DNA of 8,966 nt from an uncultured Mycoplasmatota bacterium (GCA_946494345.1 CAMMBX010000038.1:1-8966); one strand, 5' to 3'; positions 1 to 6,384 are shown, counted from the stretch's first letter. Numbers and translations: made by a program. Notes: generated from the sequence alone by a model not told the origin.

Positions 1-1268
1 TCTACTTCTCCTATTAAACTATCTAATAAATAGCTTTTAATCTTAACATTTTTAAAAGTATTAGAAGGAATACATGCCTTTACTTTAACTTTTAAATAAT
101 TACTAGTATGTCCTATACTAACACCATCTTTTACTTCTTCAAAAAGCACTTCTAAAGTCTTACCAATAAACTTATTAGCATATTCTCTTTCTAACTCATG
201 AGATACTTCAAGAAGTCTTCTTGCTCTTTCCTTCTTTATATTACCATCTATATGTCCATCCATAGTACTTGCCACAGTTCCTTTTCTATCTGAGTATGGA
301 AAGACATGTATTTTAGAAAAGCCAAACTTACGAGAGTTTTCTATTGTTTCTAAAAAATCTTCTTCACTTTCTTTAGGAAAACCTACAATTATATCAGTAG
401 TTATAGATATATTAGGCCTAATCTCTCTAATTTCCTTTAATTTATCTTCAAAGTATTTTAAATCATATTTTCTATTCATTAACTTTAAAACTTTATCACT
501 ACCAGCTTGTAAAGGAATATGTAAGTGATCTACTATTATATCACTATTTTTAATTACATCAAGTACATCACTATTTAATTCAGTTACTTCGATACTAGAG
601 ATTCTAAGTCTTTTCAATCCTTCTATTTTAATTAAAGCTTTTAGAAGGTCGGCAAAAGTAGTATCAAGATCTACTCCATAGTGTCCTGTATGAATACCAG
701 TTAATACTATTTCTTTAAAACCTTTATTAACTAAAGTAGTAACTTCCCTAACTACTGTACCTAAGTCTTTACTTCTACATTTTCCTCTAACATAAGGAAT
801 AATACAATAACTACAGAAATTCTCACATCCATCTTGTACTTTAACAAAAGCTCTACATCTATTCTTGAAATCAGTAATAAACATATCTTCAAACTTATCT
901 TTATCAAGTCCTACTCTTCTAATAGGTTCTTTCCTAGTAAAATATTCATCTAATAATTCTATAATCTTACTCTTATCTTTATTACCAATATAAATATCTA
1001 CATCATCAAACTCAAGAGGATGATCTTCTGCATAACAGCCAAGAACTACGATACAAGCATTAGGATTATTTCTCTTAATACGATGTATTATCTTTCTACT
1101 CTTAATATCAGCAGTATTAGTAACAGTACAAGTATTAATTATATAAACATCACTATCTTCATCTAAATTATTTACAACATCATAACCTGCTTCTATTAGC
1201 TTTAACATAATATATTCACTTTCATAAGTATTAACTTTACATCCCAATGTATAAACACAAGCTTTCAT
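1..1268 (-). CDS. mtaB: tRNA (t6A37) 2-methylthiotransferase MtaB, 3' end off the window
   Basis: Radical-SAM enzyme that adds a methylthio group to t6A at position 37 of ANN-decoding tRNAs, giving ms2t6A; cytoplasmic. My reading gives 422 codons. The N-terminal MTTase domain starts MKACVYTLGCKVNTYES, and the LGCKVN..YE signature separates MtaB from MiaB and RimO. The cysteines for the first Fe-S cluster are C10, C47 (NTCTVT) and C78 (LGCYAE). The radical-SAM CxxxCxxC is C148/C152/C155 in DGCENFCSYC. A TRAM-like C-terminal region follows from about residue 360. The frame is open to the left edge, so only a few tens of residues or fewer are missing. The start at 1268 fits the family N-terminus and has GGGAAG about 7 nt upstream. 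An in-frame ATG at 1283 would add five residues and has only a weak ribosome site. No partner gene is visible; the next gene upstream is 247 bp away. Confidence 0.93.
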   Translation of the reverse strand, partial: MKACVYTLGCKVNTYESEYIMLKLIEAGYDVVNNLDEDSDVYIINTCTVTNTADIKSRKIIHRIKRNNPNACIVVLGCYAEDHPLEFDDVDIYIGNKDKSKIIELLDEYFTRKEPIRRVGLDKDKFEDMFITDFKNRCRAFVKVQDGCENFCSYCIIPYVRGKCRSKDLGTVVREVTTLVNKGFKEIVLTGIHTGHYGVDLDTTFADLLKALIKIEGLKRLRISSIEVTELNSDVLDVIKNSDIIVDHLHIPLQAGSDKVLKLMNRKYDLKYFEDKLKEIREIRPNISITTDIIVGFPKESEEDFLETIENSRKFGFSKIHVFPYSDRKGTVASTMDGHIDGNIKKERARRLLEVSHELEREYANKFIGKTLEVLFEEVKDGVSIGHTSNYLKVKVKACIPSNTFKNVKIKSYLLDSLIGEV

Positions 1269-1365
1269 TACTTCACTTCCCATCTTTAGATAATTCGGAA
1301 ATTCCAAATTATGTATTTAATATATAATATATTTCTTACTATTGCTACTAGCTATTAAGAATATC

Positions 1366-1440
1366 TTAATAACTTAATTTTTTTTTATATTTTTTTAAAG
1401 TATTAGTTGCCCAAATTCTAAACTGTGTCGTTTGTTTCAT
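1366..1440 (-). pseudogene. Relic of a RhuM-family gene (central fragment)
   Basis: A 24-codon stretch ending in TAA encodes KQTTQFRIWATNTLKKY, which matches the most conserved block of RhuM-family proteins. The broken RhuM gene in this window has KKATEFRIWATKVLKEY at the same point, and the DNA is also clearly similar there (about 1398-1427 against 3242-3277). A stop codon lies four codons upstream in frame, and no start or DNA-binding region is attached, so this is a decayed fragment. It continues in family order from the relic at 2511-2620, whose recognisable text ends at SYRV, only a few residues before this block. The simplest reading is that both belonged to one gene now split by the roughly 1.07-kb stretch carrying the ORF6N gene. 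Independent origin of the two fragments is possible. Confidence 0.72.
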
Positions 1441-1515
1441 AACTATTAACTATTCACACTATTAAAAGGCATTAATAAACATTTAATATAATTAACCTTA
1501 AAATAGTAATTAAAA

Positions 1516-2403
1516 CTATATAATTTTATTTACTTTACTAATCAACAAATTGCAAACTTCTTCATCACTAATTAAATTAATTGAAAATGTTTTATATCCA
1601 ATTCTATTAATACTTGCCCCGCAGTGATAAACTATTTCATTATCAACTATAAAATATCTATCATGAAATGTATTATCATATATAACCTTTAAATTATGAT
1701 ATTGTTTATTATATTTTGCAATATCTTGTTTAGTGAGTAGATTATCCCTCTTAGTTATAATAACTACTTCAAAAATTAATCTTTTTATAATATCCAGTAT
1801 TGTATTATCCGCATAACCATCAATGACTATTATTTTCTTCTTAGCAGTTTTAAATATCTCATGTATTTTTGAATATGCATCAAATATTTGACCATTAAAG
1901 TATATTTCATTACTTTTTCGTTTTTCTTCAAATTTTTGAAATGATTCTTGTAATAGTTTAATATCTTCAGTATTCTTTAAAACTTGATTATTTATATATT
2001 TTTGTTCAATTAAATTTGCAGATATAAACTTACGCATAGTAACAAAAGCTCGCATTATAGATATACTCATTTGAGAAGATATACTAGTTCTAAGTACAGT
2101 TGCAAGCATAGCAACTCCCTGTTCTGTAAAAACATATGGTAAATACTTTTTATGTTGACCTCTCCCATTCTTTAAGGTCCCAATCTGGGACCTTAAAGAA
2201 GTATACTCTTCTTCAGTTAATTGAAAATAAAAGTCTTCGGGGAATCTATCTAAATGTCGATTAACTGCCTGATTAATGGTTTTAGTTCCATTAGCACATT
2301 CGTAAAGCCTAGCTAAATCCGAATCAAGCATCACTTGCTTTCCACGAACTTCATAAATTAAATTCTCTATTACATTTTTTTCTTTAACAATTACATTATT
2401 CAT
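1516..2403 (-). CDS. ORF6N-domain protein with C-terminal PLD-like (HDR) domain
   Basis: A 295-residue protein of the phage-derived ORF6N family (KilA-N/Bro-like DNA-binding proteins). Residues 10-128 form the ORF6N domain: VRGKQVMLDSDLARLYE, RFPEDFYFQLTEEE, then KYLPYVFTEQGVAML and SIMRAFVTMR. Residues 130-165 are charged and helical, probably a coiled coil. Residues 168-295 look like the phospholipase-D-like domain common at the C-terminus of this family: an IIVIDGYADNTIL strand, then HDRYFIVDNEIVYHCGAS with H247-D248-R249 in the HKD-like position. Function is unknown; it is probably a DNA-binding regulator or a defence- or phage-related protein. The start is supported by GGAGGT just upstream (ATTATGGAGGTAGT before ATG). 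The reading frame is intact. A perfect 33-nt palindrome lies inside it (2168-2200). The gene sits between two RhuM relics, which suggests it arrived by insertion. No clear terminator follows. Confidence 0.88.
   Translation of the reverse strand: MNNVIVKEKNVIENLIYEVRGKQVMLDSDLARLYECANGTKTINQAVNRHLDRFPEDFYFQLTEEEYTSLRSQIGTLKNGRGQHKKYLPYVFTEQGVAMLATVLRTSISSQMSISIMRAFVTMRKFISANLIEQKYINNQVLKNTEDIKLLQESFQKFEEKRKSNEIYFNGQIFDAYSKIHEIFKTAKKKIIVIDGYADNTILDIIKRLIFEVVIITKRDNLLTKQDIAKYNKQYHNLKVIYDNTFHDRYFIVDNEIVYHCGASINRIGYKTFSINLISDEEVCNLLISKVNKII
2168..2200. repeat. Perfect 15-bp inverted repeat inside the ORF6N gene
   Basis: Arms TTCTTTAAGGTCCCA (2168-2182) and TGGGACCTTAAAGAA (2186-2200) are exact reverse complements separated by ATC. 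The palindrome covers codons 68-79 (TSLRSQIGTLKN), between the N-terminal part of the ORF6N domain and the KYLPYVFTEQG block. The core GGTCCCA/TGGGACC uses AGG, TCC, GGG and ACC codons, uncommon in this AT-rich window. It has no T-run, so it does not look like an intrinsic terminator. It could be an operator, a strong hairpin in the mRNA, or a recombination or nuclease target. Confidence 0.9.
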
Positions 2404-2510
2404 ACTACCTCCATAATTTATTATCGATATTATTATTTTGATATCTTTATTTCCATTTTGTTTATAGTCACAAACATCAACAATTTATCTGCATTTTTTG
2501 CTATTAGATT

Positions 2511-2620
2511 CTAGACTCTATAACTGACGTCAATAATAGCATCTAAACTATAGACATTAGTATTATTTTTTTTCAATTATTAGCAGTTATTCGAATTTTT
2601 CGAATAACTGAATTTTTAAT
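2511..2620 (-). pseudogene. Relic of a RhuM-family gene (5' fragment)
   Basis: Two frames of the minus strand together give recognisable RhuM text. One reads KNSVIRKIRITANN and then stops. The other reads NNTNVYSLDAIIDVSYRV and then stops at TAG (2511-2513). The second matches YNLDAIIAVGYRI of the broken RhuM gene in this window. Joined with one small indel they resemble the RhuM subfamily with SVxRKIRTTAxDGKxYxTxxYxLDxIIxVGYRV. No DNA-binding head is present: the direct-repeat copy at 2622-2658 directly precedes it, so about 60-70 codons seem to be deleted. It carries its own perfect palindrome (2584-2610). The match is by eye, but the order and spacing of the conserved residues are good. 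Confidence 0.7.
2584..2610. repeat. Perfect 12-bp inverted repeat in the RhuM relic
   Basis: Arms CAGTTATTCGAA (2584-2595) and TTCGAATAACTG (2599-2610) are exact reverse complements with a TTT spacer. On the minus strand it encodes SVIRKIRIT in the relic frame, the same place at which the broken RhuM gene carries its palindrome. The minus-strand sequence after the hairpin is purine-rich with no U-tract, so it is a poor terminator for the RhuM gene. In the plus direction only a TTTTT follows and no gene ends there. Confidence 0.85.
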
Positions 2621-2621
2621 A

Positions 2622-2658
2622 ATTAATATTACTAATTCAGCTTATTTTCAGCTTATTT
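2622..2658. repeat. 37-bp direct repeat, copy A
   Basis: Aligned with 3608-3644 without gaps it matches at 32 of 37 positions, and all five differences are transitions. Each copy contains two tandem 11-bp units; here they are AGCTTATTTTC followed by AGCTTATTTAA. The 11-bp period is about one helical turn, as expected for paired protein-binding sites. This copy lies just before the 5' RhuM relic, as copy B lies before the broken RhuM gene. It may therefore be a duplicated upstream control region. Confidence 0.75.
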
Positions 2659-2676
2659 AAACTTTCATGCTTTTTA

Positions 2677-3581
2677 TTATTTATTAACCTCTTCTATTTC
2701 TTTATTCAACATTTCTAAATAATCTTGTTCAGCAGTAGTTAAATGACTTTGCATATACTTATCATACTCTTCATGAGCTTTTTTTAATGCTTTCTCATGA
2801 AATATAGTTCCTTTTCCTTTCAAAATATCCTTCCTAGTCATCTTTAAAAATGAATCAAGCTCATTTACCCAATCTTGCATTGTCATTGGATGCCTATCTA
2901 AAGCATTAATCTCTGTTTCGCTTTTTGTTGGATAATCTCCTTTAAAATTTATAAGTCCTAAATTTTCTTTTGAAGAGTCAAATCTATTAAAAATAACCTC
3001 TGCTGTGCTTCCATGAGTTGCATAATGCATTTTATTTTGAACAGTCTTAAAAACTCTATTGATATCTTATCTTTAGGGTTATAACCAACTGCCGTTGCAT
3101 ATATATCTAATACTTTTCTCCAAAAAATCTTTTCTGATGATCTAATATCACGAATTCTAGCAAGCAATTCTTCAAAGTAAGGACTTTCACCATTATTCTT
3201 TAGTTTTTCATCATTAAGTACAAATCCTTTAATCATATATTCCTTTAAAACTTTAGTTGCCCATATTCTAAATTCAGTTGCTTTTTTAGAATTGATTCTG
3301 TATCCAACAGCAATTATAGCATCAAGATTATAATGAATAACCATTCTCTTAACATTACGAGTTCCTTCTTGTTGAACTGTTAAGAAATTCTTAACAGTTG
3401 AACTTTCCTCTAATTCACCGCTTTCAAAAATATTCTTCATATGTATTGAAATATTATTTTTAGTTGTATCAAATAGCTTAGCAAGTTCATTTTGACTCAT
3501 CCATATATCATCATTTTTTAAATTAACATCGACTTTCACATTTTCATCTTTTGATGTATACATAATTATATTATTATTCAT
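2677..3581 (-). pseudogene. RhuM-family protein gene, broken by a frameshift
   Basis: RhuM-family proteins are phage- or island-associated, of unknown molecular function, named after Salmonella SPI-3 RhuM. The first frame (start 3581) has a helix-turn-helix region at residues 26-57 (IWMSQNELAKLFDTTKNNIS), then HYNLDAIIAVGYRINSK and EFRIWATKVLKEYMIKGF, and a central block down to YNPKDKISIEF. It then changes frame. The family text continues one frame over as FKTVQNKMHYATHGSTAEVIFNR through HPMTMQDWVNELDSF to the TAA at 2677. The shift maps to an A5 run (3049-3053 on plus), where one more base would restore the expected ISIEFFKTVQNK. The first frame then runs in junk to a stop at 2958. Start 3581 is chosen because GGTGA lies 5 nt upstream and MNNNIIMYTS fits the family; an ATG at 3593 has no good ribosome site. 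The C-terminal half also seems to lack about 30 residues near SETEINALDRHP. The repaired protein would be about 300 residues against roughly 330 for the family. Confidence 0.85.
3375..3399. repeat. Perfect 12-bp inverted repeat inside the RhuM gene
   Basis: Arms AACTGTTAAGAA (3375-3386) and TTCTTAACAGTT (3388-3399) are exact reverse complements with a single A between them. The palindrome covers codons 61-69 (STVKNFLTV), right after the helix-turn-helix region and before the HYNLDAII block. A 7-bp direct repeat GTTGAAC overlaps both outer ends (3371-3377 and 3397-3403). It is mid-gene and has no T-run. Confidence 0.9.
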
Positions 3582-3607
3582 AAGCATCACCATCCTTGTA
3601 ATTTAAA

Positions 3608-3644
3608 ATTAATATTGTTAATTTGGCTTATTTTCGGCTTATTT
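3608..3644. repeat. 37-bp direct repeat, copy B, upstream of the RhuM gene
   Basis: Partner of 2622-2658 (32 of 37 identical, all changes transitions). It contains tandem 11-bp units GGCTTATTTTC and GGCTTATTTTA and ends 27 bp upstream of the chosen RhuM start. The position fits an operator or promoter region for RhuM. I could not pick a convincing -35/-10 pair here. Confidence 0.75.
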
Positions 3645-3721
3645 TACTAAACCATACTTTTACATAAATATTTTAATGCTTATTATCTTAACATTAGAAA
3701 AAATGTTCGTCAATATAAAAT

Positions 3722-4489
3722 TTAAAATAATATTAAAAACTCAAAAATATCACTAGTTGTAACTTTACTAAAGAAAACTATAAGAAAAGCAATTAAAATA
3801 AAAGGCCCAAAAGGTATCATATGCTCTTTATTTTTATAAAGCAAGTATAAAGATACTGGCAATGCTATAAAAGAAGCTAAAAAGATAGTCACAAGACCTA
3901 AAAAAGGATCTATTACAAGACCTAATACAAAGAATAACTTAACATCTCCTCCACCAAGAGATTCTTTTTTAAATAAAGCATTACCTAATTTCATTAAAAG
4001 AAACATAAAAAAGAATAAAGCTATACCACTACCTAAAGAAAGAAGTAATTCCTTAAATCCTCCTAATAAGAATTCTAAAATCATAATAGCAACACTAAAA
4101 AAGATAATAACTTCATCAGGTATAATCATATAAGTTAAATCACTACTAAAAACAATCATAGAAAGTGCTACTAAGAATAAAGCTAAAACAAGTTCTAAAG
4201 AAAACCCAAAACTATAATAAGATAAAGCAAATAAAATAGCAGTAACTATTTCTATAAAAGGGTTTAATAAACTAACCTTTTCTTTACAATATCTACATCT
4301 ACCCCTTAATATTATATACGAAAATAAAGGAATTAAATCATACCAGGCTAAAGAATGATGACACTTATCACAAACACTTCTTCCTTTTATAAAGCTTTCT
4401 CCCCTACTTAACCTAAGTCCAAGGCAGCAAAAGAAAGACCCAAAGACAAGGCCTATAATAAAGAAACAAATTATATATAATACTTCCAT
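3722..4489 (-). CDS. Prepilin peptidase (PilD/ComC-type, A24 family)
   Basis: An inner-membrane aspartic protease that cleaves, and in many species N-methylates, type IV prepilin-like leaders. The 255-residue protein begins with a membrane segment and GSFFCCLGLRL. It then has the cytosolic zinc-binding domain with two CxxC pairs (C40/C43 and C65/C68), and about seven further hydrophobic segments. The two catalytic aspartates are D117 in SSDLTYMIIPD and D182 in LGGGDVKLF, the GxGDxK signature. The length is normal for the family. The gene starts 8 nt after the stop of the upstream pilC-like gene. Its ribosome site AGGTGA overlaps that gene's TAG stop, so the two are probably translationally coupled. 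ComC or PilD cannot be told apart without the pilins. No clear terminator follows it. Confidence 0.93.
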   Translation of the reverse strand: MEVLYIICFFIIGLVFGSFFCCLGLRLSRGESFIKGRSVCDKCHHSLAWYDLIPLFSYIILRGRCRYCKEKVSLLNPFIEIVTAILFALSYYSFGFSLELVLALFLVALSMIVFSSDLTYMIIPDEVIIFFSVAIMILEFLLGGFKELLLSLGSGIALFFFMFLLMKLGNALFKKESLGGGDVKLFFVLGLVIDPFLGLVTIFLASFIALPVSLYLLYKNKEHMIPFGPFILIAFLIVFFSKVTTSDIFEFLILF

Positions 4490-4497
4490 AAAATCAC

Positions 4498-5952
4498 CTA
4501 TTGAATCTTTCCATAAATATCAAACATTGGAACAACTATAGATAAAAGAATAGTACCAACTATTAAAGCCAAGAAAGCAATCATTAAAGGCTCTATAAAG
4601 CTCTGCATTTGCTTAACTAAAGTTTTATGTAATACTTGATAATAATTAGCAACTTTCTCCATCATCAAACCAAGCTGTCCAGTTTTCTCTCCTGTTACAA
4701 TCATCTCATATGCAGCAACAGGAAAGGCCCAACTACCTTTAAATGATTCTGATATATTAGCACCTTTATTAAGATTAATTATAGTCTTAGCAATTAATTC
4801 TTTATATATTTCGTTGTTAGTAATCTTAGCAAGAACTTCCATACTATCAGTAATAAAAACTCCATGATTAAGAAGAGAAGCAAAAGTCTTTGTAAAGTTA
4901 TATACTTCATTATAAATAATTATTTGACTAAATACTGGTATATGCATAAGGATCAATTGAACATTTTTTCTGAAGACTCTATTTTTCTTATACAAATACA
5001 CAAAAATTCCTGCAACAACAGCTACACCAATAATAATTAGGAAATAATAATTTACAATAAAGTCACTAGCTGCCATAACGAAAGTTGTAATAGCAGGTAT
5101 CTCTGCATCATTATCTTCATACATTTCTACAAAGCTAGGAACAATACTAACTAAAATAAAAATAATAACTCCAATAGCAATACATAAGACTATAATAGGA
5201 TAAGTCATCGCTGATACCATTTGTTTTCTAGTTTCTTCTTTAGAAGTATAATAATCAGCCATATCATCTAATACAGAAGTTAAATCACCTGTTAATTCAG
5301 CTGTTTTAATCATATTAACTAATAGAGTCGGAAACTTATCTTTCTGTCTTTCCATCGCTGTAGATAAATCTTCACCTTTCAAAAGTTCATAAACAACTTT
5401 TTGAAACACTTTTCTTTGCTCAGGTTTTTCACTTTGTTTTTCTAATATTCTAACAGAATCTATCAAAGGAATACCTGCTTTTAAATATGTAGATAACTGT
5501 GTAAGAGCAAAAGAAAGATCTGCAGAATTAAACTTACCACCAATATTAATATCAATATCATAAAATTTACGTGGTAAAACTTCTAAAACATCATAACCTT
5601 CATTCTGTAAAAATGTTTTTACTTCTTCAGCACTAGGTCCTTCAAAAGTTCCATTAATAATCTTGCCATTAAAGCCTTTTATCTTGTATCGAAAAGACAT
5701 CTCTGGTTCTTTATTAATACTAATCTTTTGTCTTGCTGAATCTCTAGTAGCATTCATCATTTCTTCTACTTCCAAAATAGCAGAATATTCCTCTTTACTA
5801 TCTTCTTTAGCTTTACTAACCTTACCTCTACTAAGCTTATCAACAACAGCAAGAACACCACTATAAGCATAATTTAAAATACGTTTAGGAGAATGAAGAA
5901 TATAAAGAACAATATGATATATAAAGATAAAAGGCATTGCAATTATTTCCAT
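4498..5952 (-). CDS. Type IV pilus/type II secretion inner-membrane protein (PilC/GspF/ComGB family)
   Basis: The polytopic platform protein of type IV pilus, pseudopilus or competence machines. The 484 residues hold a PilC N-terminal module (about 86-125, FRYKIKGFNGKIINGTFEG) and two T2SS-F domains (about 145-275 and 345-475). Membrane helices lie near 251-275, 301-321 and 452-476. Hallmarks are LSTYLKAGIPLIDSVRILEK in the first repeat and FTKTFASLLNHGVFITDSM with VTGEKTGQLGLMM in the second. The length exceeds the usual 400 residues because of an 84-residue N-terminal extension: a hydrophobic or amphipathic first 20 residues, a basic stretch, then an acidic linker. The extension is probably real, since AAGGAGGAG stands 6 nt before this ATG while the internal M85 has no ribosome site. 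It is the first gene of an operon with the prepilin peptidase. Confidence 0.92.
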   Translation of the reverse strand: MEIIAMPFIFIYHIVLYILHSPKRILNYAYSGVLAVVDKLSRGKVSKAKEDSKEEYSAILEVEEMMNATRDSARQKISINKEPEMSFRYKIKGFNGKIINGTFEGPSAEEVKTFLQNEGYDVLEVLPRKFYDIDINIGGKFNSADLSFALTQLSTYLKAGIPLIDSVRILEKQSEKPEQRKVFQKVVYELLKGEDLSTAMERQKDKFPTLLVNMIKTAELTGDLTSVLDDMADYYTSKEETRKQMVSAMTYPIIVLCIAIGVIIFILVSIVPSFVEMYEDNDAEIPAITTFVMAASDFIVNYYFLIIIGVAVVAGIFVYLYKKNRVFRKNVQLILMHIPVFSQIIIYNEVYNFTKTFASLLNHGVFITDSMEVLAKITNNEIYKELIAKTIINLNKGANISESFKGSWAFPVAAYEMIVTGEKTGQLGLMMEKVANYYQVLHKTLVKQMQSFIEPLMIAFLALIVGTILLSIVVPMFDIYGKIQ

Positions 5953-5979
5953 ACTCTTCTCCTCCTTATTCTTAAAATA

Positions 5980-6008
5980 ATTATATCACTCTATTTTTAT
6001 AATCACAA
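5980..6008 (-). promoter_or_regulatory. Promoter of the pilC-prepilin peptidase operon
   Basis: On the minus strand TTGTGA (6003-6008) and TATAAT (5980-5985) are 17 bp apart. The -10 is perfect and the -35 matches 4 of 6. The predicted transcript would start near 5973, giving a leader of about 20 nt that contains the strong AAGGAGGAG ribosome site. The divergent yqfQ gene begins about 50 bp away on the other side. I see no operator here. Confidence 0.6.
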
Positions 6009-6058
6009 GTAGGAAAAATTAATCATATATTAAAGTAGATGAAAGGGCTGTGATATTA

Positions 6059-6367
6059 ATGTATAATCAGTATTATAACAATAATATGGGAATGTGGAAT
6101 ACAATGCCAAAAAGAGGTATAAATTGGAATAATATTTTAAATAATACCCAAAGGACTTTAGGGATAATTAATCAAGCAATACCAATAGTCTATCAAGTAA
6201 AACCTTTACTTAGCAACGCTAAAACTCTTTTTAGAATAGCAGGAGCGATTAATAGTAATGATGAAAATACTGAAGTAACAAATAATATTGAAAATGAAGA
6301 AGATTATAATAATAACATAAATTATGAAACAAAAAAAGATAGCAATGGACCTATATTTTATTTATAG
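6059..6367 (+). CDS. yqfQ: YqfQ/VrrA-family small protein
   Basis: A 102-residue protein whose conserved core RGINWNNILNNTQRTLGI continues as INQAIPIVYQVKPLL and FRIAGAIN (about residues 18-66). This matches the Bacillus YqfQ and B. anthracis VrrA family. The N-terminus is Asn/Met/Tyr-rich, the middle is a variable Asn/Glu-rich linker, and the end GPIFYL resembles the family's short aromatic C-terminal tail. Function is unknown; VrrA is known mainly for its variable repeat tract. I chose ATG 6059 because AAAGGG lies 11 nt upstream. A GTG at 6050 would add three residues but sits only 2 nt from that ribosome site. It is the only plus-strand gene and converges on thrS, and its stop lies inside the shared terminator hairpin. 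Confidence 0.8.
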   Translation: MYNQYYNNNMGMWNTMPKRGINWNNILNNTQRTLGIINQAIPIVYQVKPLLSNAKTLFRIAGAINSNDENTEVTNNIENEEDYNNNINYETKKDSNGPIFYL

Positions 6368-6384
6368 GACTAGCTATCTTTTTT
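6332..6384. terminator. Bidirectional terminator between yqfQ and thrS
   Basis: Outer arms AAAAAAGATAGC (6332-6343) and GCTATCTTTTTT (6373-6384) pair perfectly over 12 bp, and an inner CCTATA/TATAGG pair extends the hairpin. Both strands leave a T-run after the GC-containing part of the stem. The hairpin contains the yqfQ stop (6365-6367) and the first base of its right arm's neighbour overlaps the thrS stop (6383-6385). Two convergent genes therefore share it within 16 bp. Confidence 0.85.

Noticed and set aside
1269..1365. A promoter for mtaB
   Set aside because: The stretch is so AT-rich that several TATAAT-like strings occur, and none has a convincing -35 at proper spacing.
2404..2510. 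In-frame text IAKNADKLLMF upstream of the ORF6N gene as further relic coding sequence
   Set aside because: I could not match it to RhuM, ORF6N or any other family with confidence. The short GATAT/ATATC inverted repeat near 2430 is too weak to call an operator.
2584..2610. The hairpin as a transcription terminator for the RhuM gene
   Set aside because: The minus-strand sequence after the stem is A-rich with no U-tract, and the palindrome encodes a conserved RhuM peptide.
2677..3030. The 117-residue open frame as an independent small gene
   Set aside because: Its text is the C-terminal half of RhuM and continues upstream of its first ATG as FKTVQNK. It is the second half of the frameshifted gene.
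2622..3644. The 37-bp direct repeats as phage attachment sites
   Set aside because: No integrase gene or tRNA gene is in the window, and the copies have diverged. The position upstream of RhuM sequences fits a duplicated control region better.
5663..5866. A 67-codon plus-strand open frame
   Set aside because: It lies wholly inside and antisense to the pilC-like gene, has no ribosome site, and resembles no family. It is a shadow.
6050..6058. GTG at 6050 as the yqfQ start
   Set aside because: It is only 2 nt from the AAAGGG ribosome site. ATG 6059 has better spacing and fits the family N-terminus.
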